Shown here piece by piece: positions 8,780 to 17,495 of a stretch of DNA of 64,000 bases. Each line of letters opens with the position of its first letter. The first letter of the stretch is position 1. The notes under the pieces are model-generated. The model was not told the DNA's origin and did not search any database. It worked only from the letters and a program-made list of their open reading frames with translations. Position numbers and translations under genes: made by a program. Source of the stretch: an uncultured Lachnospiraceae bacterium (GTDB taxonomy: Bacteria > Bacillota > Clostridia > Lachnospirales > Lachnospiraceae). The stretch spans positions 1-64,000 of the forward strand of contig CAJULP010000025.1 of NCBI GenBank assembly GCA_910587295.1, written 5' to 3'.

Positions 8780-9008
8780 ATTTCATCAAATGAAGCGATT
8801 CCTTTAAATAGCGGAAATACTTTTTGATTAACCCGTCCGTGATGTCATACTCTTTATAGATTAATTCTTTTCCAATCAGAAACGCTGCCGTAACAGCCGG
8901 AACCATCAGGATTGTCAACGACAAAAAGATAGTTCCAAAGCACATAACGCTTAAAAAGAAGATAATATGGACCAATGACAATATCTTGTAAAGAATTGAT
9001 TCCCTCAT
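8769..9008 (-). CDS. DUF624 (YesL-like) membrane protein, N-terminal half
   Basis: Seventy-nine residues beginning MRESILYKILSLVHIIFF, with two membrane segments and the KYFRYLKESLHL stretch that matches the FFxxFKxNFKQS region of DUF624 proteins. The frame then stops at TAA while homology continues in the +1 frame as the next ORF. Its ATG overlaps the stop of the permease gene (TAATG), so it belongs to the mannoside importer operon. If the split is real, two short membrane polypeptides are made; if it is a frameshift, this is one broken gene. Confidence 0.65.
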   Translation of the reverse strand: MRESILYKILSLVHIIFFLSVMCFGTIFLSLTILMVPAVTAAFLIGKELIYKEYDITDGLIKKYFRYLKESLHLMKYAG

Positions 9009-9835
9009 TATGATTTAACTGCCCCCGCCATCGCATAGAAAATATATTTCTGCATAAAGATATAGACAATTCCAATCGGGATGATTCCAATCAAAATAGC
9101 TGCCGCAACAATTTCAAAAGGCGTTGCCGTATTTCCAAAGAACTTATATAATGCAACCGTAAAAGTCCTTACATCTTTCCTCAAGTAAAGGTTAGGAATA
9201 TAAAAATCATTATAATAAGAAATCCCATTTAATATCAGAAGGGTGGTACAGGCCGGTTTTAATAACGGGAAAATTATTTTGTGGAAAATCGTAAAATAAT
9301 TTGCCCCATCCACCAATGCCGCTTCATCCAGTTCTTTGCTGATGGAATCCAAAAGGTTAAACATAATATAAAGCCCCACACATCCTACGCCGGAATACAG
9401 GATGATCACGCTCCATATGGTGCTGACCAGCTTTAATTTGTACATGATCTGGAATACCACAGTCTGGGTCGTCACAAGCGGGATGAACATCGTCAGCGTA
9501 AAAAGTGACGTGACTATCTTCTTCATCTTAAATTCAAACCGATGAAGGACATAAGCGGCCATTGTGGTAAATAAAATCTGCAGCGTTAAAGAGATTGCAA
9601 GCACTACCACCGTAGTGATCAGCGCTTTCCCTAAATTACCAACCCGGATGGCATATGCAAAATTGTACATGTTAAACCAGTTCTTCGGAGGTGTCAGCAC
9701 GCTTGTTTCCGTATACTCCGCACCGGTCTTAAAAGCCATATAAATAAGCGGCACGATCGGGATCAAAACAAACACGCTGGATAAAACTAAGAATATATAC
9801 CTGAATGCCTGAAATCCTTTTGATTCTTTTGCCAT
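9008..9835 (-). CDS. Carbohydrate ABC importer permease, MalG type
   Basis: A CUT1-family inner-membrane permease with six predicted helices. The EAA loop that docks the ATPase is visible as ELDEAALVDGANYFTIF followed by the conserved IIFPLLKPA. The ATG at 9835 is chosen because GGAGG lies 7 nt before it; the earlier ATGs are too close to the site. The start is 2 nt past the stop of the partner permease. No ATPase gene is in the operon, as in many Firmicutes CUT1 systems that share an MsmK/UgpC-type ATPase. Likely cargo is beta-manno-oligosaccharide, from context. Confidence 0.92.
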   Translation of the reverse strand: MAKESKGFQAFRYIFLVLSSVFVLIPIVPLIYMAFKTGAEYTETSVLTPPKNWFNMYNFAYAIRVGNLGKALITTVVVLAISLTLQILFTTMAAYVLHRFEFKMKKIVTSLFTLTMFIPLVTTQTVVFQIMYKLKLVSTIWSVIILYSGVGCVGLYIMFNLLDSISKELDEAALVDGANYFTIFHKIIFPLLKPACTTLLILNGISYYNDFYIPNLYLRKDVRTFTVALYKFFGNTATPFEIVAAAILIGIIPIGIVYIFMQKYIFYAMAGAVKS

Positions 9836-9837
9836 GA

Positions 9838-10713
9838 TCATTCCTCCCCTCTTTTCGTCACAATATTCTGCAGGCAAACCGCAATCACGACTACGATAAA
9901 TACAACAATGGATAACGCTGCCGCAAACCCCAGCCTGTCATCGGAAAAAGCGCTCTGCTGGATCTGGATGACCGGTGTGACCGTACCATTGGAGCCATTC
10001 ATCATGATATAAGGGATTTCGTATACCTGGATAGATCCGGAAATGCTCAGCAGGATATTGATGAACAAAACATTTTTAATGGACGGGATAGAAATATATT
10101 TGATCTCCTGCCATTTGGTCGCCCCGTCAATAGCTGCTGCTTCATACAATTCTGTAGGGATTGTCTGCAGGCCGCCAAAAAACATGATAAAGTTCATGCC
10201 GTAGTACCTCCATATACTAATAGACGCAATGGAAGGGTTCACCAGATTTAGCTGCTGCAGCCATTTCGGGCCTTCAATGCCAATCAGGGAAAGCAGGCTG
10301 TTTAATGTTCCGCTGTTATTAAAGAAAATAATAAATATCGTAGATACAATAACGCCGTTTAACAAATACGGAATAATCAATATGGACTTAAATAAATTAA
10401 GGCCGCGGAATTTCCCGTTTACCACCACTGCCAGCGCAAACGCAAACACCAGCTGCGGAACCGCCACGATCATGTACCAGATACAATTTTTAAAAGTCCT
10501 GATATACTGCGATTCCGTAAAAATACGCTGATAGTTTTTCAGTCCGATAAACTTAGGGGTTCCTACCCCTTTGTAATTGGTAAAACTCCACAAAACATTG
10601 GTCACGATTGGAATATAGGAAAATATCAGTAAATGGATGACCGGTATGACCAGAAATGTAACGATAATGATCTTCTTGTTTCTTTCCGCCTGACTTACTT
10701 TGGCACGTCCCAT
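9838..10713 (-). CDS. Carbohydrate ABC importer permease, MalF type
   Basis: CUT1 permease of about 291 aa with six helices and the EAA loop ELYEAAAIDGATKWQ followed by ISIPSI. It pairs with the MalG-type permease that begins 2 nt later. AGGAGG lies 7 nt before the ATG at 10713. The N-terminus MGRAKVSQAERNKK is polar and then enters the first helix, with no long extra domain. Together with the binding protein upstream it forms the importer for the glycosides broken down by the downstream GH130 enzymes. Confidence 0.92.
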   Translation of the reverse strand: MGRAKVSQAERNKKIIIVTFLVIPVIHLLIFSYIPIVTNVLWSFTNYKGVGTPKFIGLKNYQRIFTESQYIRTFKNCIWYMIVAVPQLVFAFALAVVVNGKFRGLNLFKSILIIPYLLNGVIVSTIFIIFFNNSGTLNSLLSLIGIEGPKWLQQLNLVNPSIASISIWRYYGMNFIMFFGGLQTIPTELYEAAAIDGATKWQEIKYISIPSIKNVLFINILLSISGSIQVYEIPYIMMNGSNGTVTPVIQIQQSAFSDDRLGFAAALSIVVFIVVVIAVCLQNIVTKRGEE

Positions 10714-10798
10714 ATGCCCCTCCTTTTCTTGCCTTGAAGCAAATGCTCCTTTCAATCTGAAAGAGGCATTTACTCACTTCTTTACTTTCAATATATAG

Positions 10799-12265
10799 TT
10801 AATCTACCCATGAAACACCAAGCTCATCTCTGTAATCCACATACAGCTTGTTCTGCGCTTCAACCTGTGCGTCGTATGCTGACCAGTCATCCGGCTTGGT
10901 AACATCCATTGCGTCAAACAAAAGACCTGCATAGTTATTATCCGCCCAAAGGTTTGCTTCTGACAATACGGCCTGATTGTTCTGCATATTCTCATCGTTG
11001 GCAGGCTTCATCATAACCTGCACTTCCCCGCTCTCTACCATACTGTCAATAATGGCGTATAATTCAGGTACAACAGGCTCCACGCCTTTCTTATTTGCGA
11101 TGTTGCCGCTGTCCGCACTAAACTGTGCGTCATCTGCCAGATATTCGATAAAAGCCCTTGCCGCTTCCTTATTCTCAGAAAACTTGCTGATAGAAAATCC
11201 ATCCGCAGGCGCTGCCAGAACATATCTGCCCGCTCCGAAATCAGGCGCCGGCGCAAACTTAATGATGGAAGGGTCTGTTCCATCAGGCACACGGCCCTGA
11301 ATCTGAGGAACCACCCATGAACCAAAGAGCATCATTGCCGCTTTGCCGTATGCAACGGAATCCATGGCAACACCAAAATCTGTATAAACCTCAGGCTCAA
11401 AGAATCCGTCTGCTTTCCATTGCGTGTACATCTTAATGGTCTTCCCAAAAGGATCTGACTCAGAGAAAGGCGTGTCACTCTTGAGCATACCGCTGAATGC
11501 CGTGCTATCCCCCGCCACATAACATGCAAAATCATTGATCGTGGAAAGCGGCCAGTTTTCTACTCTGTGCATAGAAATAGGGGTAATACCCGCATCGCGG
11601 AGCTTTGCGCACATTTCGTTAAATTCATCCAGCGTACCGGGAATTTCATCATAACCGACGGACTTAATCGCTTCCTCATTATACACAACACACTGGTCAT
11701 AAGCCTTGCCGATCATGATATTATAAATGTAAGTGTCATCCTTAGGCATGGCATATGCATAATCTCCGTACATCTCAACCGCTTCTTCAATCGTGCAGTA
11801 AGGTTCCGCGTATGCCGCCCATTGCTCCAAAGACCAGTTTGGCGGTGTATAAACGTCCACACTGCTGTCCTCCACTTTAAACAACGGTTCAATCTCGCTT
11901 TCATCAGTTACAACGTTTAACTCAACATTGATACCCGTCTCTTCCGTAAACCTTTCAGCAACATGCTTTAAATAAGCATAGGACTCGTCGCGGTATGTAT
12001 TTCCGTTTTCATCTTTCTTTTCTTCACCAAGCACGCGGTTTCCGCCATGTGTATATACACTGATAGTTGTTCCCGCCAAAGATGAAATATCAACATCCTC
12101 TGCCGTCTCTCCGCCTTCCTCATCTGATTCATCCGAGCTTTCTGCCGGTCCTGCGTTTTCTGTTTTCCCTGCATCATCCGCATTGCCGGAGTCTCCGCCG
12201 CACCCGGCTAAGGAAAGCGTCATTGCCGCCGTAAGAGCAAGTGCCAAAATCTTTTTTAGCTTCAT
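10799..12265 (-). CDS. Sugar-binding lipoprotein of the mannoside ABC importer
   Basis: An extracellular solute-binding protein (family 1). The signal sequence ends in the lipobox LSLAGC with Cys22, so the protein is lipid-anchored outside the membrane. A Ser/Glu/Asp-rich linker (about residues 23-60) precedes the two-lobed binding domain, in which ISVYTHGG and FKVEDSSVDVYTPPNW are seen. The 488-aa length is at the high end. GGAGG precedes the ATG. It is the first gene of the operon and diverges from an AraC-type regulator gene. Manno-oligosaccharide binding is inferred from the co-transcribed enzymes, not from binding-site residues. Confidence 0.9.
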   Translation of the reverse strand: MKLKKILALALTAAMTLSLAGCGGDSGNADDAGKTENAGPAESSDESDEEGGETAEDVDISSLAGTTISVYTHGGNRVLGEEKKDENGNTYRDESYAYLKHVAERFTEETGINVELNVVTDESEIEPLFKVEDSSVDVYTPPNWSLEQWAAYAEPYCTIEEAVEMYGDYAYAMPKDDTYIYNIMIGKAYDQCVVYNEEAIKSVGYDEIPGTLDEFNEMCAKLRDAGITPISMHRVENWPLSTINDFACYVAGDSTAFSGMLKSDTPFSESDPFGKTIKMYTQWKADGFFEPEVYTDFGVAMDSVAYGKAAMMLFGSWVVPQIQGRVPDGTDPSIIKFAPAPDFGAGRYVLAAPADGFSISKFSENKEAARAFIEYLADDAQFSADSGNIANKKGVEPVVPELYAIIDSMVESGEVQVMMKPANDENMQNNQAVLSEANLWADNNYAGLLFDAMDVTKPDDWSAYDAQVEAQNKLYVDYRDELGVSWVD

Positions 12266-12481
12266 AATAATTTATCCTCCTTTTGTTTTTACCAAATTTA
12301 ATTTGCTATTTTTGTGCATTTTTTCCATTCACCTAATAACCAATTGTCTCAAATTTATCTTTTTTATTCTATTTTTTAGCTTTTATTAGCTAAATACTTT
12401 ATTATTTCCTTATTGAAGTATTTCAGTGCATGAATTATAATTACTATGCCACTGTTCCACCACGGAAAGGATTTTCAAACC
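12266..12481. promoter_or_regulatory. Divergent control region between the importer operon and the AraC gene
   Basis: A very A/T-rich interval of about 215 nt that must hold both divergent promoters. It contains a perfect spaced palindrome TTTAGC-N8-GCTAAA at 12375-12394, a candidate regulator site. A weak promoter toward the AraC gene (TTGTCT, 17 nt, TTCTAT) can be written but is not strong enough to assign. I see no classical cre-like site here. Confidence 0.4.
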
Positions 12482-13378
12482 ATGGATTTTAAATCTGTTT
12501 TTCTTGATGCCCTCATATCCGATTCAAAAATTTCTGCCGGCCTTATGCCTGAGGCATTTCTCGGGCAGACTCTTCCCATGGCAGATGAGGATTCACTGCC
12601 ATTTTTTAAACTGCTTTCCTGCGGAACGCTAAAGACCCAATTCCCCTGGTCGTTTGATATCCGCACTTTAGACTGCTTTCTCTTTTTATATACAAAAAAA
12701 GGCCGCGGCAAATTGCTGCTCAACGGACAAATTTACTCCCTTGATACTGGAAACTTTATTCTTCTAGACTGCAGTCAGCGTTTCCGCATGGACATTGCAA
12801 GAGAGCCTTGGGAATACGTCATTGCTTTCTTTGACGGGAACCCGCTTCCCCATTACCGGCGTCTTTTCCCTATAGACCGAATTTGCAGTATACAGATTTC
12901 TCCTTTTTCCGATCTGTCCATGGGCATGGATCGCCTTTGTGCGCAGTTCCCGGCAGTAAATCTTTCCGGAACACTCATGATTTCTGACCTGCTCAATCAT
13001 ATGACTACCATATGTCTGTCTTCTTCCCTGAAAGAAGAAGGACACTCACTGCGTACCCCCGCCTATATTGAGAAAATGCAAACACTGTTTGACCAGCAGT
13101 TCCAAAATACTTATACACTGGATGACCTGGAGAAGCTGCTTGGCGTCAGCAAATATAAGCTTTGCAGGGAATTTGGCGCTGCATACGGCATCTCCCCCCT
13201 GCAATATCTGAACCGGCAGCGGATCGAGGCAGCTAAGCATCTGCTGCTTACCACCAACCACCGGATTCATGTGATCGGCAGTATGGTAGGTATTGAAAAT
13301 ACCAACCATTTCATTTTCCTTTTCAAAAAATATACCGGGAACACACCTTTAGAATACAAACAGCGGATGGTCCGGTGA
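12482..13378 (+). CDS. AraC-family transcriptional regulator of the mannoside locus
   Basis: An N-terminal cupin-like sensor (residues about 40-130, with GRGKLLLNGQIYSLDTGNFIL) is followed by two helix-turn-helix motifs in the last 100 residues (YTLDDLEKLLGVSKYKLCREF and VIGSMVGIENTNHFIFLFKKYTG, ending TPLEY). The ATG at 12482 has AAAGGA about 10 nt upstream, better than the ATG at 12446. It is transcribed divergently from the importer operon, the usual layout for a local activator responding to the imported sugar. About 298 aa, cytosolic. Confidence 0.87.
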   Translation: MDFKSVFLDALISDSKISAGLMPEAFLGQTLPMADEDSLPFFKLLSCGTLKTQFPWSFDIRTLDCFLFLYTKKGRGKLLLNGQIYSLDTGNFILLDCSQRFRMDIAREPWEYVIAFFDGNPLPHYRRLFPIDRICSIQISPFSDLSMGMDRLCAQFPAVNLSGTLMISDLLNHMTTICLSSSLKEEGHSLRTPAYIEKMQTLFDQQFQNTYTLDDLEKLLGVSKYKLCREFGAAYGISPLQYLNRQRIEAAKHLLLTTNHRIHVIGSMVGIENTNHFIFLFKKYTGNTPLEYKQRMVR

Positions 13379-13411
13379 CCACCCGCCTTATAGATTTGCC
13401 GTCATTCACTT

Positions 13412-14434
13412 TTACCGTAACCCTTTGACACTTTCCTTTAACACGATCCGTCCGCTTATAATATCCACCTCCGGCTTGCGGCCCTCACCCCTCATCTTTT
13501 TGACCAGCTTACGAAACGCTTTTTTGACCATTCCTCTCATATCAATCTCATAAGTAGTAATCCCTAAACTGCATATGCTGGGGTAAAGGTAATTATCAAA
13601 GCCCACCACAGAGATGTCCTCCGGCACACGGTAACCTTCCCTTTTAAGCAATTCCACCAATACACCTGCCGTCATATCGCTATTGCAGGCAAAGGCCGTA
13701 GGCATCTGATCCGGCAGCCGCAATACATTCCCGTTCCGCAGGTCACCCGTTTCCATATCGCGGTCATCGATCACCCAGTCTTCCCTTATTGCCTGTCCAT
13801 GCTCCAGCAGGGACTTACAATACCCAAAATATCTGTCCGCAATGCTGTCCGTATAAAGCAGCGTGCCTACATAGGCAATCTTGCTGTGCCCCTGCTCAAA
13901 CAGATAGTTCGTAATCCGATACATCCCATAAAAACTGTCCGAAATCACCGCATCACACTCAATGCGTTTATCATAAAAATCAAGGCAGATGAAGGGCACT
14001 TTGACCACCTGGTAAAGGCGGGATAAATATTCTTCTTTCATCCGGCCAATAATGATCAACCCATCCACCTTATTTTCCCGCAGAAGCTTAGGCGTGTTCA
14101 TCTCCTGCTCATCTGCCATACTTACCACTTCCAGCAGTGTGAAGCATCCTTCAGACACCGCTCTGGTAGCTGCCATCTGATATACTTTCAGATAATAAGA
14201 CTCATAATAATTAAAATGTCTTTCAGAAATCACTACTCCTACATTAAAACTTTTTTCAGTTTTCTCCACTTTTGCCGCCGAAGGCAGCTTATATCCCATT
14301 TCCTGCGCCAGCTGCTTGATTTTTTCCCGCATTTCCTCGCTGACACCCTTTTGATCCGATAACGCTTTAGAAACCGTCACCGTACTTACATGTAATTTAT
14401 CGGCAATATCTGCCAGCTTGACTGCCTTGGCCAT
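13412..14434 (-). CDS. LacI-family transcriptional repressor
   Basis: The first 55 residues form the LacI helix-turn-helix (VKLADIADKLHVSTVTVSKALS, then EEMREKIKQLAQEMGY), followed by a periplasmic-binding-like sensor domain of about 280 aa with ACNSDMTAGVLVELLKREG and DISVVGFDN. The ATG at 14434 is preferred to one at 14449 because homologues start at this MAKAVKL segment and GGGGG precedes it. It ends convergently with the AraC gene (33 nt apart). It probably represses the mannoside and/or alpha-galactosidase genes on binding a sugar signal. Confidence 0.9.
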   Translation of the reverse strand: MAKAVKLADIADKLHVSTVTVSKALSDQKGVSEEMREKIKQLAQEMGYKLPSAAKVEKTEKSFNVGVVISERHFNYYESYYLKVYQMAATRAVSEGCFTLLEVVSMADEQEMNTPKLLRENKVDGLIIIGRMKEEYLSRLYQVVKVPFICLDFYDKRIECDAVISDSFYGMYRITNYLFEQGHSKIAYVGTLLYTDSIADRYFGYCKSLLEHGQAIREDWVIDDRDMETGDLRNGNVLRLPDQMPTAFACNSDMTAGVLVELLKREGYRVPEDISVVGFDNYLYPSICSLGITTYEIDMRGMVKKAFRKLVKKMRGEGRKPEVDIISGRIVLKESVKGLR

Positions 14435-14556
14435 ATTGATCCCCCACATCCGGTTTGTTTTTTACCTAAAAAAATAGAATTTACTTAAATTATAAATTAA
14501 AAAAAAATAATGTCAATAAGGCAAAAAAGAATCTATATGAAAATCTGCACAAAACA

Positions 14557-14580
14557 GCGGGTGGTCATCAAACCACCCGC
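14557..14580 (-). terminator. Terminator after the alpha-galactosidase gene
   Basis: Perfect 9-bp stem GCGGGTGGT / ACCACCCGC with a 6-nt loop, 17 nt past the GH36 stop. On the minus strand it is followed by TGTTTTGTG, a moderately T-rich tract, so it fits an intrinsic terminator. Confidence 0.75.
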
Positions 14581-14597
14581 CGCTAATCATCTCGCTT

Positions 14598-16805
14598 CTA
14601 TTTTACTTCCACAATATGGATCAGCCTGCTCTTGAAATCACCATGCAGATCCCGCACCAGATAGCCCGCTTTCATCAGCACATCCCCCAGGTACACTTCC
14701 TCTTCTCCTTCAACCCGGTATCTTACATCCGGGTCAAGACCCTTAAAGTAAATTCTCCTGCTGCGGCAATTGGGCCTGCCCAAAACCTGCACGAACGTAT
14801 ATAACGCTTCCTTCTTATCCTTGCTCACCACTCCGTAACAGTCAAAATAGTGGTTTTCACTATAAGAAGCAACCCTGTAATAATCCCCTTCGCGGACCAG
14901 GTCGTTATATTTATGGTACATTGCCACCTGCTCCGGGATCATGTTCCTGTCTTCTTCCGGGATCCTGGTCACATCCAGCTCATAGCCAAAGGTTCCTGCC
15001 AGGGCTACATGCCCTCTGGTCTCAAAAGGAGTTGTTCTTCCTACCGTATGGTTCGGGCAGTCCGCCACGTGAGCGCCTATGGCAGATAAAGGATAAATCA
15101 GCGCCGTGCCTTCCTGGATCTTCAGCCTTTCAATAGCATCCGCATCATCCGAACACCAGATCTGAGGACTGTAGTAAAGCATCCCCGGATCAAACCTTGC
15201 CCCGCCGCCGGAACAGTTTTCTAAAAGAAGGTACGGAAATTCTTCCATCATCCTGCCCTGCAGTTCGTATACCGCAAGCACATACCGGTGATAAAATTCT
15301 CCCATCCGGTCCGCAGAAAGATCTGTTGACCCGATGTCAGAAAGGGTTCGGTTCATATCCCACTTTACGTATTCGATATTAGCGCTGCGCAAGACCCTGG
15401 CAACACTTTCATATGTATGCTCAAGCACTTCCCTGCGTGTGATATCAAGCACAAACTGGTTCCTTGCAAGGCTCCCTGTCCTTCCCGGAATAGCGATCGC
15501 CCAGTCAGGGTGCGCCCTGTACAGATCTGAATCCGGAGAGATCATTTCCGGCTCAAACCAGATGCCAAACTTCATCCCCAGCTTATTTACCTCATCCACC
15601 AAATATTTTAAACCGCCGGGCAGCTTTTCTTCATTCACGTTCCAGTCTCCAAGAGCCCTGTTGTCGTCAAACCGGTTACCAAACCAACCGTCGTCCATGA
15701 CCAGCATTTCAATCCCCAGTTCCGACGCCTGCTTCGCTATGGCGATCAGTTTTTCCGTATTAAAATCAAAATAGGTTGCCTCCCAGTTATTGATCAAGAT
15801 CGGGCGCTTTTTATCCTTGTAAGTTCCCCTGATCAAATGATTTCTGTAAAAGTCATGAAGGGTACGGCTCATTTTCCCAAGCCCTTCATCGGAATACACC
15901 ATTACCACTTCCGGTGCCTGAAACTCCCCGCCGGGCATAAGCTTCCACTTAAACCCTTCCGGATGAATCCCCATCGTCATACGGATCTGGTCAAAAGGAT
16001 CGCTTTGTACGGTCACTTTAAAGTTCCCGGAATAAACAAAGTGCATAGCATACACTTCCCCGTGATCCTGATCAGTCCCCTTGGTTTTAAGCGCCATAAA
16101 AGGATGATCCTGGTGGCTGGATTCCCCCCGTATGGATTCCACGCTAAGCCTGCCATGGCTTACCGGTACACATTGGATATGCCGTTCCCTCGCCCATGAA
16201 CCATGTAAAGATACCGCTTCAAAACCGCGGTCGTCCATATCCAGGCAGGCAGAATATACCCTCGTCAGGTAAAGAGGCTCCTTTCCGTCATTTACCACCC
16301 TTACACTTCTTGTGATCACATCCACATCCGCAAACACCGTATAAGAAAGCACCGCCTTAAGCCCGGTAAGGGAGTCTTCACATAAAATCTCAAGGCTTGT
16401 ACATTCATTCTTTTCCCCAAAAGAGGCCGGAAGCTTTGAAAGCCCCTCTTTTCCCTCTGTTATCTTGTGGGATACATAATTTAAAGATAACCCCATATTT
16501 CCTGCTGCCGTCTCTATGCCGATACAGCTTTCCCTGTAATCCCCAAGGCCCCCCGCCGGATATTCCATAGGGAAGCTGTCCAGGAAAGCGACCCTGTCCC
16601 GGTTATTCACGGAAGGAACCATCGCTCCTTCCTTTACCCGAAGCACATGGGCAAGATGGTAATCATTCAGCCGCTGGCCGTAATAAATATGCCCAAGGAA
16701 CTGCTCCGTATCCACCACGCCGATCACGTAGCTCGTATTAGGCGTGTCAAGCTTAAATACTGCTTTCACCTCCGGTGATAAATTTTCATAAAATTGAATC
16801 GCCAT
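14598..16805 (-). CDS. GH36 alpha-galactosidase
   Basis: A 735-aa cytosolic enzyme removing terminal alpha-galactose, for example the alpha-1,6 side chains of galactomannan oligosaccharides or raffinose-family sugars. The N-terminal beta-supersandwich (to about 320) is followed by the barrel with MLVMDDGWFG, GIWFEPEMISPDSDL, nucleophile Asp483 in YVKWDMNR and acid/base Asp553 in WCSDDADAIER. No signal peptide, so substrates must be imported. The ATG follows AGGAG by 7 nt and overlaps the NUDIX gene by 20 nt. Released galactose could enter the galK-galT genes at 32.7-35.4 kb. Confidence 0.95.
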   Translation of the reverse strand: MAIQFYENLSPEVKAVFKLDTPNTSYVIGVVDTEQFLGHIYYGQRLNDYHLAHVLRVKEGAMVPSVNNRDRVAFLDSFPMEYPAGGLGDYRESCIGIETAAGNMGLSLNYVSHKITEGKEGLSKLPASFGEKNECTSLEILCEDSLTGLKAVLSYTVFADVDVITRSVRVVNDGKEPLYLTRVYSACLDMDDRGFEAVSLHGSWARERHIQCVPVSHGRLSVESIRGESSHQDHPFMALKTKGTDQDHGEVYAMHFVYSGNFKVTVQSDPFDQIRMTMGIHPEGFKWKLMPGGEFQAPEVVMVYSDEGLGKMSRTLHDFYRNHLIRGTYKDKKRPILINNWEATYFDFNTEKLIAIAKQASELGIEMLVMDDGWFGNRFDDNRALGDWNVNEEKLPGGLKYLVDEVNKLGMKFGIWFEPEMISPDSDLYRAHPDWAIAIPGRTGSLARNQFVLDITRREVLEHTYESVARVLRSANIEYVKWDMNRTLSDIGSTDLSADRMGEFYHRYVLAVYELQGRMMEEFPYLLLENCSGGGARFDPGMLYYSPQIWCSDDADAIERLKIQEGTALIYPLSAIGAHVADCPNHTVGRTTPFETRGHVALAGTFGYELDVTRIPEEDRNMIPEQVAMYHKYNDLVREGDYYRVASYSENHYFDCYGVVSKDKKEALYTFVQVLGRPNCRSRRIYFKGLDPDVRYRVEGEEEVYLGDVLMKAGYLVRDLHGDFKSRLIHIVEVK

Positions 16806-17445
16806 AAATATTCTCCTGTATTTTATTTATTTTTAAAAACGCAAAAGGATCATTCTTCTCCATCCTCAGAAAATTCATCAGCAGCAATCCTGCCCGCAGT
16901 GATATCCGCTCCTGTCCAAGGATCCGCACAGCTTCCTGTTTGTCCACCAGCAAAACTTCAATGCTCTCCGTATCTTCCATAAATTCCCCCGACAATTCCC
17001 CGTCCGCATACCCGAACACGGAAGTGCTCGTCTCATCCGTTATCCCGGCGCCAAGAAACAAAGGTCTCCTAAACACATCATCCCCATCCTCATAGGGTTC
17101 AAAAGTAAGGCCCGTCTCCTCTTTCATCTCCCGTACCGCCGCATCAGAGGGGCTCTCCCCCTCATCTATCAGACCCGCCGGAAGCTCATAGATCCAGGCA
17201 TCCAGGGGATACCGGTATTGCCGGATCATCACCAGCTTATCAGGATCCTTTTTCCACACAGGGTAAATTACGATACCGTTAAGCGGTACCTTCCCCGTAT
17301 ACAAAGGAAGATCCCTCTCCTTGTTTCTTGATGCAAAATAATAGTTAAACTTCCTGCCGCCGTCCGTCAACGCATCCATTTCATATAAGTTGAGAAAAGG
17401 GTTATTCGTCAGCTTACGGACTGAAGTATACTTTTTTTCTTCCAT
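16786..17445 (-). CDS. NUDIX hydrolase, ADP-ribose pyrophosphatase-like
   Basis: A 219-aa enzyme with a complete Nudix box, GLIDEGESPSDAAVREMKEE followed by TGL, in the central alpha/beta fold, with the ADP-ribose-pyrophosphatase-like strands VMIRQYRYPLDAWIYELPAG upstream. It would hydrolyse a nucleoside diphosphate linked to another group; ADP-ribose or a sugar nucleotide is likely, but the substrate is not determined. Its 3' end overlaps the start of the alpha-galactosidase gene by 20 nt, indicating co-transcription. Why it is paired with a glycosidase is not clear; sugar-nucleotide turnover is one guess. Confidence 0.88.
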   Translation of the reverse strand: MEEKKYTSVRKLTNNPFLNLYEMDALTDGGRKFNYYFASRNKERDLPLYTGKVPLNGIVIYPVWKKDPDKLVMIRQYRYPLDAWIYELPAGLIDEGESPSDAAVREMKEETGLTFEPYEDGDDVFRRPLFLGAGITDETSTSVFGYADGELSGEFMEDTESIEVLLVDKQEAVRILGQERISLRAGLLLMNFLRMEKNDPFAFLKINKIQENIYGDSIL

Positions 17446-17466
17446 AGCCCCTCCACTTCTATAAAC

Positions 17467-17493
17467 GAAAGCCCGGATTGCGCCGGGGCTTTC
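17467..17493 (-). terminator. Terminator after the glycerol/cNMP-domain operon
   Basis: Stem GAAAGCCCGG / CCGGGGCTTTC (one bulged base) directly after the stop of the cNMP-domain gene, followed on the minus strand by TTTCGTTTAT. It separates that operon from the NUDIX-GH36 pair, whose promoter must lie in or near this short gap. Confidence 0.75.
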
Positions 17494-17495
17494 AT

